Virus record (IMG/VR): IMGVR_UViG_3300047387_000127
Location: 1-25,775 of that record
From: a virus
Strand: one strand, 5' to 3'
Length of the DNA stretch: 25,775 nt
The notes below the pieces were generated by a model. The model was given only the letters and a program-made list of their open reading frames with translations. It was not told the origin of the DNA and did not search any database. Both the position numbers and the translations under genes were made by a program. Below, one piece after another: positions 14,855 to 22,068 of the stretch (positions are counted from its first letter, which is position 1; every line of letters starts with the position of its first letter).

Positions 14855-15088
14855 TTAGTCTTGCCAGTCTCGCTCTCGATCCTCCTCGCCTTGCACCATG
14901 TAAGTGCCATACTGCTCCAAGCCTTCGGCATAGGCCACTCTCCAAAGCCTATGAGGGATTTCTCCGTTTGAGAAAATTTCTGGGATTATCCACCCACGGT
15001 AAGAGCTTGGGCAAGTCATGCTCTCCTGTCCTCGGAGTCCTGCCTGATAAGCGAATTCATACAACTGGTCTGGTGTTATTTTTTCCAT
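14855..15088 (-). CDS. Hypothetical small protein
   Basis: The 77-residue acidic protein starts MEKITPDQLYEFAYQAGLRG, is rich in aromatic residues (RGWIIPEIF; HRLWRVAYAEGLEQYG) and ends EEDRERDWQD. It has no recognised motif. The start is preceded by TAAAAAACGAT, identical in core to the leader of the 59-residue gene at 22974, suggesting shared translation or regulatory signals. Confidence 0.55.
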   Translation of the reverse strand: MEKITPDQLYEFAYQAGLRGQESMTCPSSYRGWIIPEIFSNGEIPHRLWRVAYAEGLEQYGTYMVQGEEDRERDWQD

Positions 15089-15100
15089 ATCGTTTTTTAT

Positions 15101-15268
15101 TTAGATTGATTTTTTGAACTCTTTAACTTTTTCAAGAAGTTCAAGGACTGAAACATCTTCAAGCTTTTGATATTTAATAACATCTTCAATATATTGAAGT
15201 TGGTTAACAACTCCTGTAAGCTCTTCTTGGACTAGGTTAATAGTTTTTTGTTTATCTGCTTTTTTCAT
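15101..15268 (-). CDS. Small coiled-coil-like protein, first gene after a promoter
   Basis: The 55-residue protein starts MKKADKQKTINLVQEELTG and is almost entirely charged helix with heptad-like spacing (LVQEELTGVVNQLQYIEDVI; VLELLEKVKEFKKSI). A longer frame extends upstream to 15352, but it would run through the predicted promoter, so the ATG at 15268 is preferred. This start lies about four bases from the predicted transcription start, giving a very short leader. Function unknown. Confidence 0.6.
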   Translation of the reverse strand: MKKADKQKTINLVQEELTGVVNQLQYIEDVIKYQKLEDVSVLELLEKVKEFKKSI

Positions 15269-15278
15269 ATCTGTTATG

Positions 15279-15307
15279 ACTATATGCCAAAATTTGATTC
15301 TTGTAAA
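15279..15307 (-). promoter_or_regulatory. Sigma-70-like promoter for the small-gene cluster
   Basis: On the minus strand TTTACA (15307-15302), a 17-base spacer and TATAGT (15284-15279) form a near-consensus promoter. The predicted transcription start, near 15272, is only about four bases before the ATG at 15268. It follows a terminator, as expected for a new transcription unit. Confidence 0.6.
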
Positions 15308-15368
15308 CAACAAAAATGCGTTAAAACGTGAAAAAATGCATCTTTTTTGCAATCTTCACAATAAATAG

Positions 15369-15408
15369 GGGACACCAGAAAATTAAGTTGTCCCTAATTA
15401 GAAATTAG
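15369..15408. promoter_or_regulatory. Two inverted repeats between terminator and promoter
   Basis: GGGACA (15369-15374) and TGTCCC (15389-15394) form an inverted repeat separated by 14 bases; CTAATT-AGA-AATTAG (15394-15408) forms a second, adjoining it. They lie between the replication terminator and the small-gene promoter, where operator or termination elements are plausible. No bound protein can be named. Confidence 0.35.
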
Positions 15409-15420
15409 AAAATGTGTAAT

Positions 15421-15455
15421 AAAAAACGGGGCAGGGCTTTTACACCCCACCCCGT
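15421..15455 (-). terminator. Rho-independent terminator of the replication operon
   Basis: On the minus strand, ACGGGG and CCCCGT (ends of 15426-15455) pair, with inner GGG/CCC continuing the stem, followed directly by TTTTTTATT. It lies just after the SSB-like gene at 15478, closing the replication operon before the next promoter. Confidence 0.8.
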
Positions 15456-15477
15456 GATGATTACGTACATGCAAATC

Positions 15478-15762
15478 TTAAAACGGGATTTCGTCCCCGT
15501 CATCCATATCGGCAGCTACTTGCTCCCCGGTTGGTCTCTGACCAGCCCACTTGCCATTTCCTAGAATGGCACCTTTGATGCCCTGCTTGCGCTCTTCTTG
15601 GCTTACATCTTGGACAATCATGCCATCATTGCCGTATTCATCAGGCTCGTCCTTAAGCAATACAGCGGCATTAAGGTAGACTCCTTTTTTGCCTTTATAG
15701 AGCTTGGCTTTATCGATATTGCTGACGTTAAGCGACAGCCTTAGTATTCCTCCCTTGTTCAT
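15478..15762 (-). CDS. Small SSB-like protein with acidic C-terminal tip
   Basis: The 94-residue protein starts MNKGGILRLSLNVSNIDKAK, has beta-rich sequence (VYLNAAVLLKDEPDEYGNDG) typical of a small OB-like fold, and ends in a flexible tail MDDGDEIPF. This is very close to the conserved acidic DDxIPF tip of bacterial SSB, which recruits replication and repair partners. It is shorter than standard SSB and may be a phage-specific single-strand-binding protein. It follows a DUF3127-like gene and the helicase gene in one operon. Confidence 0.65.
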   Translation of the reverse strand: MNKGGILRLSLNVSNIDKAKLYKGKKGVYLNAAVLLKDEPDEYGNDGMIVQDVSQEERKQGIKGAILGNGKWAGQRPTGEQVAADMDDGDEIPF

Positions 15763-15799
15763 TCTGTTGTTTTATTTTGGGTTGTTTTTTTGGTTTCTA

Positions 15800-16078
15800 T
15801 CACTCAGCACATTCGATGCGCCAAGCGATGAGATTTGTGTAATGCTTTCCATCTTTTCCACGGTTTCCTTTAATGTCGTAAAAGACTTTGACGAAGTCAC
15901 CCGGCTGGTAGACGCTGGTAATGTCAGCCTTTTCATTGTGTAACTCAAAGACTAATTCCTGAGAATATGCACCGGGCGTTTCAATAACAAAGCGAGATTT
16001 ACGGAAGCCATTTTCATATACTTCTTCCGGTTGGATTTCAATAATTTCACCCAGCTTGGTGTCTGGCTTACGTTTCAT
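15800..16078 (-). CDS. DUF3127-like OB-fold protein
   Basis: The 92-residue protein resembles DUF3127 proteins, thought to be OB-fold, single-strand-binding-like: GEIIEIQPEEVYENGFRKSR (about 10-29), FVIETPGAYSQELVFEL, GDFVKVFYDIKG and HYTNLIAWRIE. Length matches the family. It sits between the helicase and an SSB-like gene, which fits a role in phage DNA replication. DUF3127 is often seen in Bacteroidota and relatives, a weak clue to the host. Confidence 0.75.
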   Translation of the reverse strand: MKRKPDTKLGEIIEIQPEEVYENGFRKSRFVIETPGAYSQELVFELHNEKADITSVYQPGDFVKVFYDIKGNRGKDGKHYTNLIAWRIECAE

Positions 16079-16124
16079 TTCTTTCTAATTATTAATTTTT
16101 TTAATTTTTGAGCAAGTGTTTTTT

Positions 16125-17426
16125 TCATAATTCACGAAAGAAAATTTTGTCTGCATCTCTAATAATTGGCAGCAGCAGCCCGGAACGTCCGGTGTGCCTG
16201 TCTTTTTTGATTGTGATGCCTGTGACGGAAAGATAATCGTCATTTTTTTCATCCATTTCTTGAACTAGTGAAAGCACATAATCAGCGTCTTCATTTATTG
16301 AAGTGGCATATTTTAAATGTCCTTCCTTGTTTTGTTGGGACAGCACAAAAATCAGCAAATCTAGCTCTTTAGCAATGCCTTGCAGAGCGTGTGAAATCTG
16401 AGTCAATTCTTGTTCCTTGCTGCTTGCGTCAGCAACTTGAATAAGTTGAAGGTAGTCGATTCCAATAACTTTTACACCATAGCGTTTGTGTGCTCGTCGT
16501 ATCATTGTGATAATTTGACCGATTCGCGGCGACACTGGCTCTTCAAAATGTAGCGGCATGTCTTTAATGGCCCTGTAAGACTTTCTGAAAGCATTTAACT
16601 CCTCCTTGGATACTGTTACCCTATTTTGCTTTCGAGCGTATGAGAGCGGGTCTGAGAGCAATTCAGACGGTAGTCTGCCATATGTCCCTATGAACCGCTG
16701 CATGATTTGCTGGGCAGTCATCTCGCAAGAAATCATTAGGCATGGTGTCCCGGTGCTGGCGATGTCAGTCAGGAACTGTCCGGCAAGCAATGTTTTACCA
16801 CTTCCGGGGAATCCAGCAATCACGCAGTAGCGTGGCGTCTTAAATCCCCGCAATGCTGCCGATAGCGTAGACAGTGAGACTTCAAAACCATTAGGCTTAA
16901 CCTTACCATTGACCAAATCAGCAAATTCATCGGCCACCGCTTTAAGCAATGCCGCCCGGTCTCTGGTTGTTTCTGTATCGGTTGCTGACTCGGCTACTTC
17001 TGTCATGGGTTGCCCGGTCGCATCAATAAAACCTGTTTTGTCGTTCAAATCGGCTGCTCGCTCTGCAAGGTTCTTGGCTGCATCGATTGCCAGCCTTCTG
17101 CTGTAACAATCACGCATTGCTTCAATGCTTTGACCAAAGTGGCTAATGGTTGGAGCATAAATAAGAATTTTAGCAATTTCCGCTACGCCATCAGTGCCAT
17201 CAATCATGCCGCGCTGCTTCAGTGCTTCGACGGTCAAAGATAAATCGCCTTGAACGTCAGCCGGTAGCTTATTACTAATTGCAAATTCGTAAAGTCGCCG
17301 GTAGTGCTGCGAGTAGAACCACTCTGGTTGAATCGGTTTATCATCCCATCCGGGTAGTTTTTGCAAAACTACACTTAAAACATATTTTTCAGCTTCTAAG
17401 GCTGTTGGTTTTTCAATTTCAATCAT
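16125..17426 (-). CDS. DnaB-like replicative helicase
   Basis: The 433-residue protein has an N-terminal DnaB helical domain (residues about 1-110), a linker and a RecA-like motor domain with Walker A GFPGSGKT (205-212), ISCEM (232-236), and Walker B VIGIDYLQLIQ (320-330). VLSQQNKEGH (361-370) and DRHTGRSG (near the C-terminus) are further helicase motifs. It would unwind the replication fork. Length is typical of DnaB-type helicases. It overlaps the upstream replication-initiator-like gene by four bases, suggesting loader and helicase are co-expressed. Confidence 0.93.
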   Translation of the reverse strand: MIEIEKPTALEAEKYVLSVVLQKLPGWDDKPIQPEWFYSQHYRRLYEFAISNKLPADVQGDLSLTVEALKQRGMIDGTDGVAEIAKILIYAPTISHFGQSIEAMRDCYSRRLAIDAAKNLAERAADLNDKTGFIDATGQPMTEVAESATDTETTRDRAALLKAVADEFADLVNGKVKPNGFEVSLSTLSAALRGFKTPRYCVIAGFPGSGKTLLAGQFLTDIASTGTPCLMISCEMTAQQIMQRFIGTYGRLPSELLSDPLSYARKQNRVTVSKEELNAFRKSYRAIKDMPLHFEEPVSPRIGQIITMIRRAHKRYGVKVIGIDYLQLIQVADASSKEQELTQISHALQGIAKELDLLIFVLSQQNKEGHLKYATSINEDADYVLSLVQEMDEKNDDYLSVTGITIKKDRHTGRSGLLLPIIRDADKIFFREL

Positions 17427-18193
17427 AACATTTCTTTCGTAAGAATTCTTATTGGTTTCTTTGCTGGCTGCTCAGGCAAATCCAGCCACTTTTCATTTTT
17501 TATCCATAAATGCAGACCCGGAACAAAACTGCCTCCTTCTTTTGTCCAGTCGTCACATTTGTTCCATGCTTGAATTGCGTTTACGATTGCTTGTTTTTCA
17601 GGTCTGTCTTTTTTCTTAATCTTTTTCCATTCATCGGCCACTTGTTTACGGCTACTTCTTCGCCTTGCCCGCTCCGGTGCAAAGTTCCAGACAGAGCGAA
17701 GCAAATCTTTATCTAACTCATCCGCATTTGCGGAATTCTTAGTTATATTTTCCTTCCCTTTCTTTTCCTTTCCTTTCTTTTCGTTTCGCTCATGGTTACC
17801 CATATGGTTATCCTTATGGTTATCCATATGGTTTTCTTCCTTTATTCCATCAGGGTTTTCGGTTGGCTTAACTTTTCTTGGACGGCCACCAAGCTTGCCT
17901 TTTTCGCGTTTAGATTTAACTGCTGCTTCAGACTCAACCGGATAGAATTTAACCACTAAGTTTTCACCTTTAAACCCATAAAGTTCGCTAGTGGTTTTTA
18001 CTTCATCTTCGGTCACTCCTGCAAGCTGTTGCCATTGCCGACTTTTCCAAGATTTGCAGTTTTCAATCGTTCCGCTGTTTTCTTGTGTCGCACACCAACC
18101 AAGCAATGCTAGCCATGTGGCTCGCTCTACCGGGTCCGCGCCAATAAATTCTACACCGCGTAAAATGTCGGTGTGGATGTTTAAATAATTCAT
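17423..18193 (-). CDS. Phage replication initiator or helicase-loader-like protein
   Basis: The 256-residue protein has an N-terminal winged-helix-like part (ATWLALLGWCATQENSGTIE; WQQLAGVTEDEVKTTSELYG), a Lys-rich low-complexity linker with a four-residue tandem repeat (NHMD, NHKD, NHMG, NHER at 121-136), and a conserved C-terminal module (WNFAPERARRRSSRKQVADE; GSFVPGLHLWIKNEKWLDLP). This layout, next to a DnaB-like helicase (ATGA overlap), matches phage O-like or DnaD-like replication proteins. The start is preceded by TAAAAACGA rather than a Shine-Dalgarno sequence. Confidence 0.7.
   Translation of the reverse strand: MNYLNIHTDILRGVEFIGADPVERATWLALLGWCATQENSGTIENCKSWKSRQWQQLAGVTEDEVKTTSELYGFKGENLVVKFYPVESEAAVKSKREKGKLGGRPRKVKPTENPDGIKEENHMDNHKDNHMGNHERNEKKGKEKKGKENITKNSANADELDKDLLRSVWNFAPERARRRSSRKQVADEWKKIKKKDRPEKQAIVNAIQAWNKCDDWTKEGGSFVPGLHLWIKNEKWLDLPEQPAKKPIRILTKEML
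17786..17833 (-). repeat. 12-bp coding tandem repeat in the initiator linker
   Basis: On the minus strand four units of the type AACCATATGGAT encode NHMD, NHKD, NHMG and NHER. The first three differ by one or two bases; the last is diverged. Such in-frame repeats can change copy number by slippage and so change linker length. Confidence 0.8.
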
Positions 18194-18269
18194 TCGTTTT
18201 TAGTATTTTTTTAGGTTTCTTGTCGTTTTTTTGTGAGCCTATAAAGCTCCTATTTTGCTTTGTCTATTT

Positions 18270-18806
18270 TCATTCTGGAAATTCTGTAAGTAATTTTTCA
18301 ATTGGCAAATTAAACATATTGGCTTTCACCGTAAATCCGTTAGACCCGTCAACTTGCCCTTTTTTAAGGTATCTGGCGTGACTAAAATATTTATCACTCT
18401 GCATAAACCCGCAAAGCCACAAAGATGTAGGGCAATAATATTTAACATCTTTACCAAAGCCAAACTTTTTGGAAAAAGTAATAGACATAAAGGCATAGAA
18501 ATCGGTTTGTTGGTGTTTACTGGATTCAGCAATTGAAACCTCATAATGTGGCTGTGGATCAACCGTTCGCCTTTTTGTTTTTACTTCGATTTTTTTACCG
18601 TTTTTAAGCAAATCAAAATCGTATTTATACTTTCCCGGATCACATGACACGTTTTTGCATCCTAAGTGCTCACAAAGTGCAATTTCCGAAAGATATCCAG
18701 CGACATTGCCAGCACCTTTGGTAATTGAATTGTTTATTTCTCCCAATTGATTAGCCTTATCAACGGCTTCACTTATCATTTGTTTATTAAACTGTATTTG
18801 TTTCAT
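18270..18806 (-). CDS. PD-(D/E)XK nuclease-like protein
   Basis: The 178-residue protein shows GYLSEIALCEHLG (about 37-49, Glu41), KYDFDLLKNGKKIEVKTKRR (about 61-80) with Asp63/Asp65 and Glu74-Val-Lys76, the spacing of the PD-(D/E)XK nuclease core, as in restriction-endonuclease-like and Holliday-junction-type enzymes. Its location between a metallophosphoesterase gene (ATGA overlap) and the replication initiator suggests DNA processing during replication or host DNA degradation. The exact substrate is not evident. Confidence 0.65.
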   Translation of the reverse strand: MKQIQFNKQMISEAVDKANQLGEINNSITKGAGNVAGYLSEIALCEHLGCKNVSCDPGKYKYDFDLLKNGKKIEVKTKRRTVDPQPHYEVSIAESSKHQQTDFYAFMSITFSKKFGFGKDVKYYCPTSLWLCGFMQSDKYFSHARYLKKGQVDGSNGFTVKANMFNLPIEKLLTEFPE

Positions 18807-19939
18807 CCTTCACATCGTTCACATATCCAGCCCTGTGCGTAATTATGGTAAAGATTTACCCCGCATTTGCAAACCTTCTGGTCAGTATCAACGTAATGCG
18901 TCAACCGGGCAACTTGGCCATTGTCGTAAGAATGAATAAATGCTTCCACCGCCTTCGGGCTTCGATAGCCCTTCTTTGCGTGCCATGCGTCACTTGCTGA
19001 CGGGCTGCGAAGATATTCGGCAGTCACCCCAATAAAGTCCTGCCCAGCCATAAATTTAGCGGTTTGTTTGTGGTGAATGTGATGCAGATAGATATAGCGA
19101 TGAACGCTATTGCTCCACATATTCGGGCGCTCTGTCGCCATCAGCAAAGGGGTGTCGGCAAGTTTAGCACCGTCACCATGCGAAAAGCTCAAAAGGTTTT
19201 TGCCGTAGGCCGTATACTTTCGGTGTGCAATTGAGACATCAAAGGTAATATTTTTGGATTTTCGGAAATATGCTTTGATTGTTTGAGCCAACATAAAGCC
19301 ACTCATGAAATCGTGATTTGACGGCGCAAAAATAATTTCAACATCGGCAAGCGGCAGGCATTTTTCAATTGCTCTGACATACATATCGCGAGCCGCTAAA
19401 AAAGCATCGTGCCACTTCCCATCCATGTCTTGGCTTGTCCCGCCAGTAGTGACGGGTGAGCTTGATGAGTCGATATGAAGGCAGTCGTTGCCAATCACAA
19501 AGATGATTTTGTCTAAAGGAAACCCGGCAGCCTTTTGCAGAAGGGAATCAATGCCGGAGTCAACAATGCTCACGGCCTTCTTCACATCGTAGCTCTCTCC
19601 GGCTTCATGGTTTACTGCGAGCTTACCAACGTGAATGTCGGATGGGTCAAGGATTAGGCAGTGTGGGTTTTTGATTTTGCTTCGCTTAATCTTTCGGAAC
19701 TTTGGCGAGTATCGCTGAACGTCCTTGATAATAGGGTCGAAAACATCTTCCAACTGCAACCCGTCAGTCTTGCTGAAAATTGAAAACTTTTCTGATTTAT
19801 ACCAAAAGTGCTTTACGTTTGAGAGCGGCAGCCCGGCTTCATCACATTGGTTTACAAGCTCGCTCGCCACTCCTTTTTTGCGAAGCTGCTTAATTAAAGC
19901 ATGCTCGTCTTTAGTCAGTCTAATTCTCGGAACACTCAT
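18803..19939 (-). CDS. Calcineurin-like metallophosphoesterase with C-terminal zinc ribbon
   Basis: The 378-residue protein has the metallophosphoesterase motifs in order: SDIHVGKL (100-107), IGND (149-152), PSNHD (206-210), FSHGDG (252-257) and HHIHH (286-290). The C-terminus holds a zinc-ribbon-like CKC...CERC (Cys357, 359, 373, 376). Phage proteins of this kind resemble SbcD/Mre11-type DNA nucleases or other phosphodiesterases; the neighbours favour a DNA role. The ATG at 19939 overlaps the upstream stop by four bases (ATGA), so it is preferred over a start 57 bases upstream. Confidence 0.85.
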   Translation of the reverse strand: MSVPRIRLTKDEHALIKQLRKKGVASELVNQCDEAGLPLSNVKHFWYKSEKFSIFSKTDGLQLEDVFDPIIKDVQRYSPKFRKIKRSKIKNPHCLILDPSDIHVGKLAVNHEAGESYDVKKAVSIVDSGIDSLLQKAAGFPLDKIIFVIGNDCLHIDSSSSPVTTGGTSQDMDGKWHDAFLAARDMYVRAIEKCLPLADVEIIFAPSNHDFMSGFMLAQTIKAYFRKSKNITFDVSIAHRKYTAYGKNLLSFSHGDGAKLADTPLLMATERPNMWSNSVHRYIYLHHIHHKQTAKFMAGQDFIGVTAEYLRSPSASDAWHAKKGYRSPKAVEAFIHSYDNGQVARLTHYVDTDQKVCKCGVNLYHNYAQGWICERCEG

Positions 19940-20226
19940 TCTCTTAATCGTTTTTGGGTTCGCTCCCAAGCGGGAAAGAATACTTCGTCCATGCACCTTA
20001 CAACGGCTTCCTGTTCATAATTTTCACACCAGCCGACACCGGAAAGCAAAAGCGAAGCTTCAAGCATTTCATGCCGTAAGGTTGTCTCTAGCGTCCAGCC
20101 AGTGATTTCTTTGCCTAAAACTATTACCCGGTCGTCGTGGCGATACTGGCCGAAGCAGTCGTCTAGCTCTGCACGTTTTATTTTAATTCGTTGCCCTGCA
20201 ATTAGGACGCTTTGCGGGAATGGCAT
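19936..20226 (-). CDS. Small metallopeptidase-like protein with HExxE motif
   Basis: The 96-residue protein contains TLETTLRHEMLEASLLLSG (about 45-63). It resembles short phage zinc-peptidase-like proteins, but the classical HExxH is HEMLE here, with Glu replacing the second His. HE..EA variants occur in related small phage proteins as I recall them, so it may be a divergent active form or a non-catalytic one. It overlaps the zinc-ribbon gene by 25 bases and the phosphoesterase gene by four. Confidence 0.5.
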   Translation of the reverse strand: MPFPQSVLIAGQRIKIKRAELDDCFGQYRHDDRVIVLGKEITGWTLETTLRHEMLEASLLLSGVGWCENYEQEAVVRCMDEVFFPAWERTQKRLRE

Positions 20227-20450
20227 TGTAAGAATTGGTAATGTTTTAAACGTGGCTCATGCACCACGTTAATTTGCCGGGCAAGTTCCAGATAGTTTTC
20301 ATCTGGCAAAACATGCTTGCGGCATTTGCACTCTGCAAAGGTCACGCCCGGCTCATATTGGATTTGTGGCTGGCACTTGCACTTGGGGCAATAAGAGACA
20401 AGCCACTGAGCTTGGTTGAGTTCGTCGTGATGTTTAGTTATTGCGCTCAT
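20202..20450 (-). CDS. Small zinc-ribbon-like protein
   Basis: The 82-residue protein contains CPKCKCQPQIQYEPG (about 21-35) and AECKCRKH (about 39-46), a spacing of cysteines that could bind zinc. No other domain is visible. It overlaps the RuvC-like gene by 17 bases and the HExxE gene by 25, so it is tightly packed in the operon. Possibly a DNA or protein-binding accessory factor; the exact role is unknown. Confidence 0.55.
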   Translation of the reverse strand: MSAITKHHDELNQAQWLVSYCPKCKCQPQIQYEPGVTFAECKCRKHVLPDENYLELARQINVVHEPRLKHYQFLQCHSRKAS

Positions 20451-20928
20451 GCTCCTGCCAGTGGTGTCTCGCTATTAAGTAAGCGTCAATTATACCGTCA
20501 TGCGGTTTCTTAGCTCTTTCGCTTCCAAGCCAGTTTTCATCAGGGCAAAGACGGCTTGCTTGACGTAGGGCAAAAGCTTTGGTTTCACCCCTTGGCACCT
20601 TGCCGAGCATAGCCTTCTGCCACTCTCGCACTTGCACCCTTACGACTTGCTGCACTCGACTTTCTGCCATTCCTACAAGTTTGCCAAATGACAAAGCCAT
20701 AGAGCGCACTGCCGCACTACTCTTGGCGTGCGGCAGCGGCTCTTCAATGGCTAACGTGTAAGGTGAATGAAGGTCACACAGCCAACGGTAGACGGCCAAT
20801 GAGTCAACTTCACGCTTGTTGCCCACCTTCTTAGTTGGCATTTTTATGCGGTCAATCAAATCACCGTTGTGGGTCGAGATTGCTGCCAACCCGCCGTCAA
20901 GTCCGTTGTCTATGCCGACGATTATCAT
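20434..20928 (-). CDS. RuvC-like Holliday junction resolvase
   Basis: The 164-residue protein has the RNase H/RuvC-type acidic residues: IVGIDNGLDGGLA (3-15, Asp7), TLAIEEPLPH (58-67, Glu62 or Glu63), and KPHDGIIDAYLIA (141-153, Asp144 and Asp148). Length is close to RuvC (about 170). It should cut four-way junctions made by recombination, clearing concatemers before packaging. It overlaps the MarR-like gene by four bases (ATGA) and follows the ERF/exonuclease pair. Confidence 0.85.
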   Translation of the reverse strand: MIIVGIDNGLDGGLAAISTHNGDLIDRIKMPTKKVGNKREVDSLAVYRWLCDLHSPYTLAIEEPLPHAKSSAAVRSMALSFGKLVGMAESRVQQVVRVQVREWQKAMLGKVPRGETKAFALRQASRLCPDENWLGSERAKKPHDGIIDAYLIARHHWQEHERNN

Positions 20929-21236
20929 TTGAATATGTCGTCAAGGATGTCTTGAGCCTTGTGAGTCAAAGAATACCTGCAAGTGTTAGTTCCACGCTTT
21001 CCGCCTTCGTGCTGAAGAATCACCAAACCTTTTTCGGCAAGCTGAATCATTAAAGCCCTCACACTGCTGCGAGTCGTGTTTAATATTTTAGCCAGTTCTG
21101 TTGTTTTGATTCTTGGGTCAAAATCAATGGCAAGCAGTGACATCTCTTGGCGTTTAGTCGTCACGCCAGCATCAATTACTCTTCTCAATGCCGTCAACTT
21201 AGCAACGTGACTTGTCTGCATTTTACTCGTCTTCAT
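20925..21236 (-). CDS. MarR-like winged-helix regulator
   Basis: The 103-residue protein shows a winged helix with IKTTELAKILNTTRSSVRAL (about 43-62) and LAEKGLVILQHEGGKRGTNT (about 66-85), then a C-terminal helix. This matches MarR-type repressors, although it is shorter than most. It could regulate the recombination operon it belongs to. An alternative start at 21221 (MQTSHVAKL) would avoid the overlap with the exonuclease gene. Confidence 0.7.
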   Translation of the reverse strand: MKTSKMQTSHVAKLTALRRVIDAGVTTKRQEMSLLAIDFDPRIKTTELAKILNTTRSSVRALMIQLAEKGLVILQHEGGKRGTNTCRYSLTHKAQDILDDIFK

Positions 21237-22068
21237 CTTGCATCGCTGCCCAAACCGGGCGGTTTAAGATTGGAGTCTCGTTCTCTGCTAGCATTGGCCA
21301 GTGGTCTTCCTGCGCGGCGTGTTTGAGCTTACCAAGTAATCGCAGTGCAGTCTTTAGCCCTGCCGCAATCTCATCCCGGTGAAGCTCAGTTACACAAACT
21401 TCATAAGGTGGCTGGCTTGACTGCCAAACAATTTTAAACCGCTGCCGGGTGTCTTCCGGGTGTGTTGAGTTCCAGAGTGCTAGATAAAGCCCAGCTTGCA
21501 CATGATAGCCAAAATTTGCAATGGCTTTGCTGAAGCCTTCAAGCGTGAAATCCATGCCTGTTGTCTTCAAATCAACAAGGTAATCTTTGCCGACCGGGGC
21601 AAGGTCAACAAGCCCTTTGAATTGCACACCGCTAATTTTTGCACCAATGATTACCTGTTTTAGGCTGCCATCAAATATCTCAGCAGATTGAACATTAGTC
21701 TGCATTAGCATTTCAGATGCTTTAACACCTTCATCAAATTGCTGTTGGGTGATTATTGTCTTTCCAACAGCAAGCTGTTCATCACGCCATTCCTTGGCTT
21801 CCTTTGTGCGGTAGCTTGAGAAAGGTGATATTCTTATTTCTTCGTCTACTAGCTCCGGGGTAGTGGTTAGGCAATCAACTAGGCTGCCCCACTGCATTGC
21901 TGGAGTCGGTGAGAACTCCCGGGGGTGAAATCGCCATTTGAATAAGCTGCTACTGTTAAGCTCCCAGAGAACTGATTTTGAGAGATATGACTCCGGGGCA
22001 AATATGTCAGCCCGGTTGCAACGCAAGAGCGTGTGATAGTCGGCACTGCTTACTTCGTGAATCTTCAT
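21223..22068 (-). CDS. RecE-like PD-(D/E)XK exonuclease
   Basis: The 281-residue protein matches phage exonucleases of the RecE C-terminal/YqaJ type: SADYHTLLR (8-16), AMQWGSLVDCLTTTPE (57-72), KGLVDLAPVGKDYLVDLKTT (151-170, with Asp155, Asp166 and Lys168 as the core), and NFGYHVQAGLYL (185-196, Gln191). It would degrade one strand from a double-strand end, giving single strand for the ERF protein encoded just upstream (ATGA overlap). Confidence 0.85.
   Translation of the reverse strand: MKIHEVSSADYHTLLRCNRADIFAPESYLSKSVLWELNSSSLFKWRFHPREFSPTPAMQWGSLVDCLTTTPELVDEEIRISPFSSYRTKEAKEWRDEQLAVGKTIITQQQFDEGVKASEMLMQTNVQSAEIFDGSLKQVIIGAKISGVQFKGLVDLAPVGKDYLVDLKTTGMDFTLEGFSKAIANFGYHVQAGLYLALWNSTHPEDTRQRFKIVWQSSQPPYEVCVTELHRDEIAAGLKTALRLLGKLKHAAQEDHWPMLAENETPILNRPVWAAMQDEDE

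Noticed and set aside
15269-15352. Upstream extension of the 55-residue gene
   Set aside because: The extension lies across the -10 and -35 boxes and has an atypical Phe/Ile-rich composition.
19725-20105. Plus-strand 126-codon frame
   Set aside because: Antisense to the phosphoesterase and HExxE genes, both supported by overlaps and motifs.
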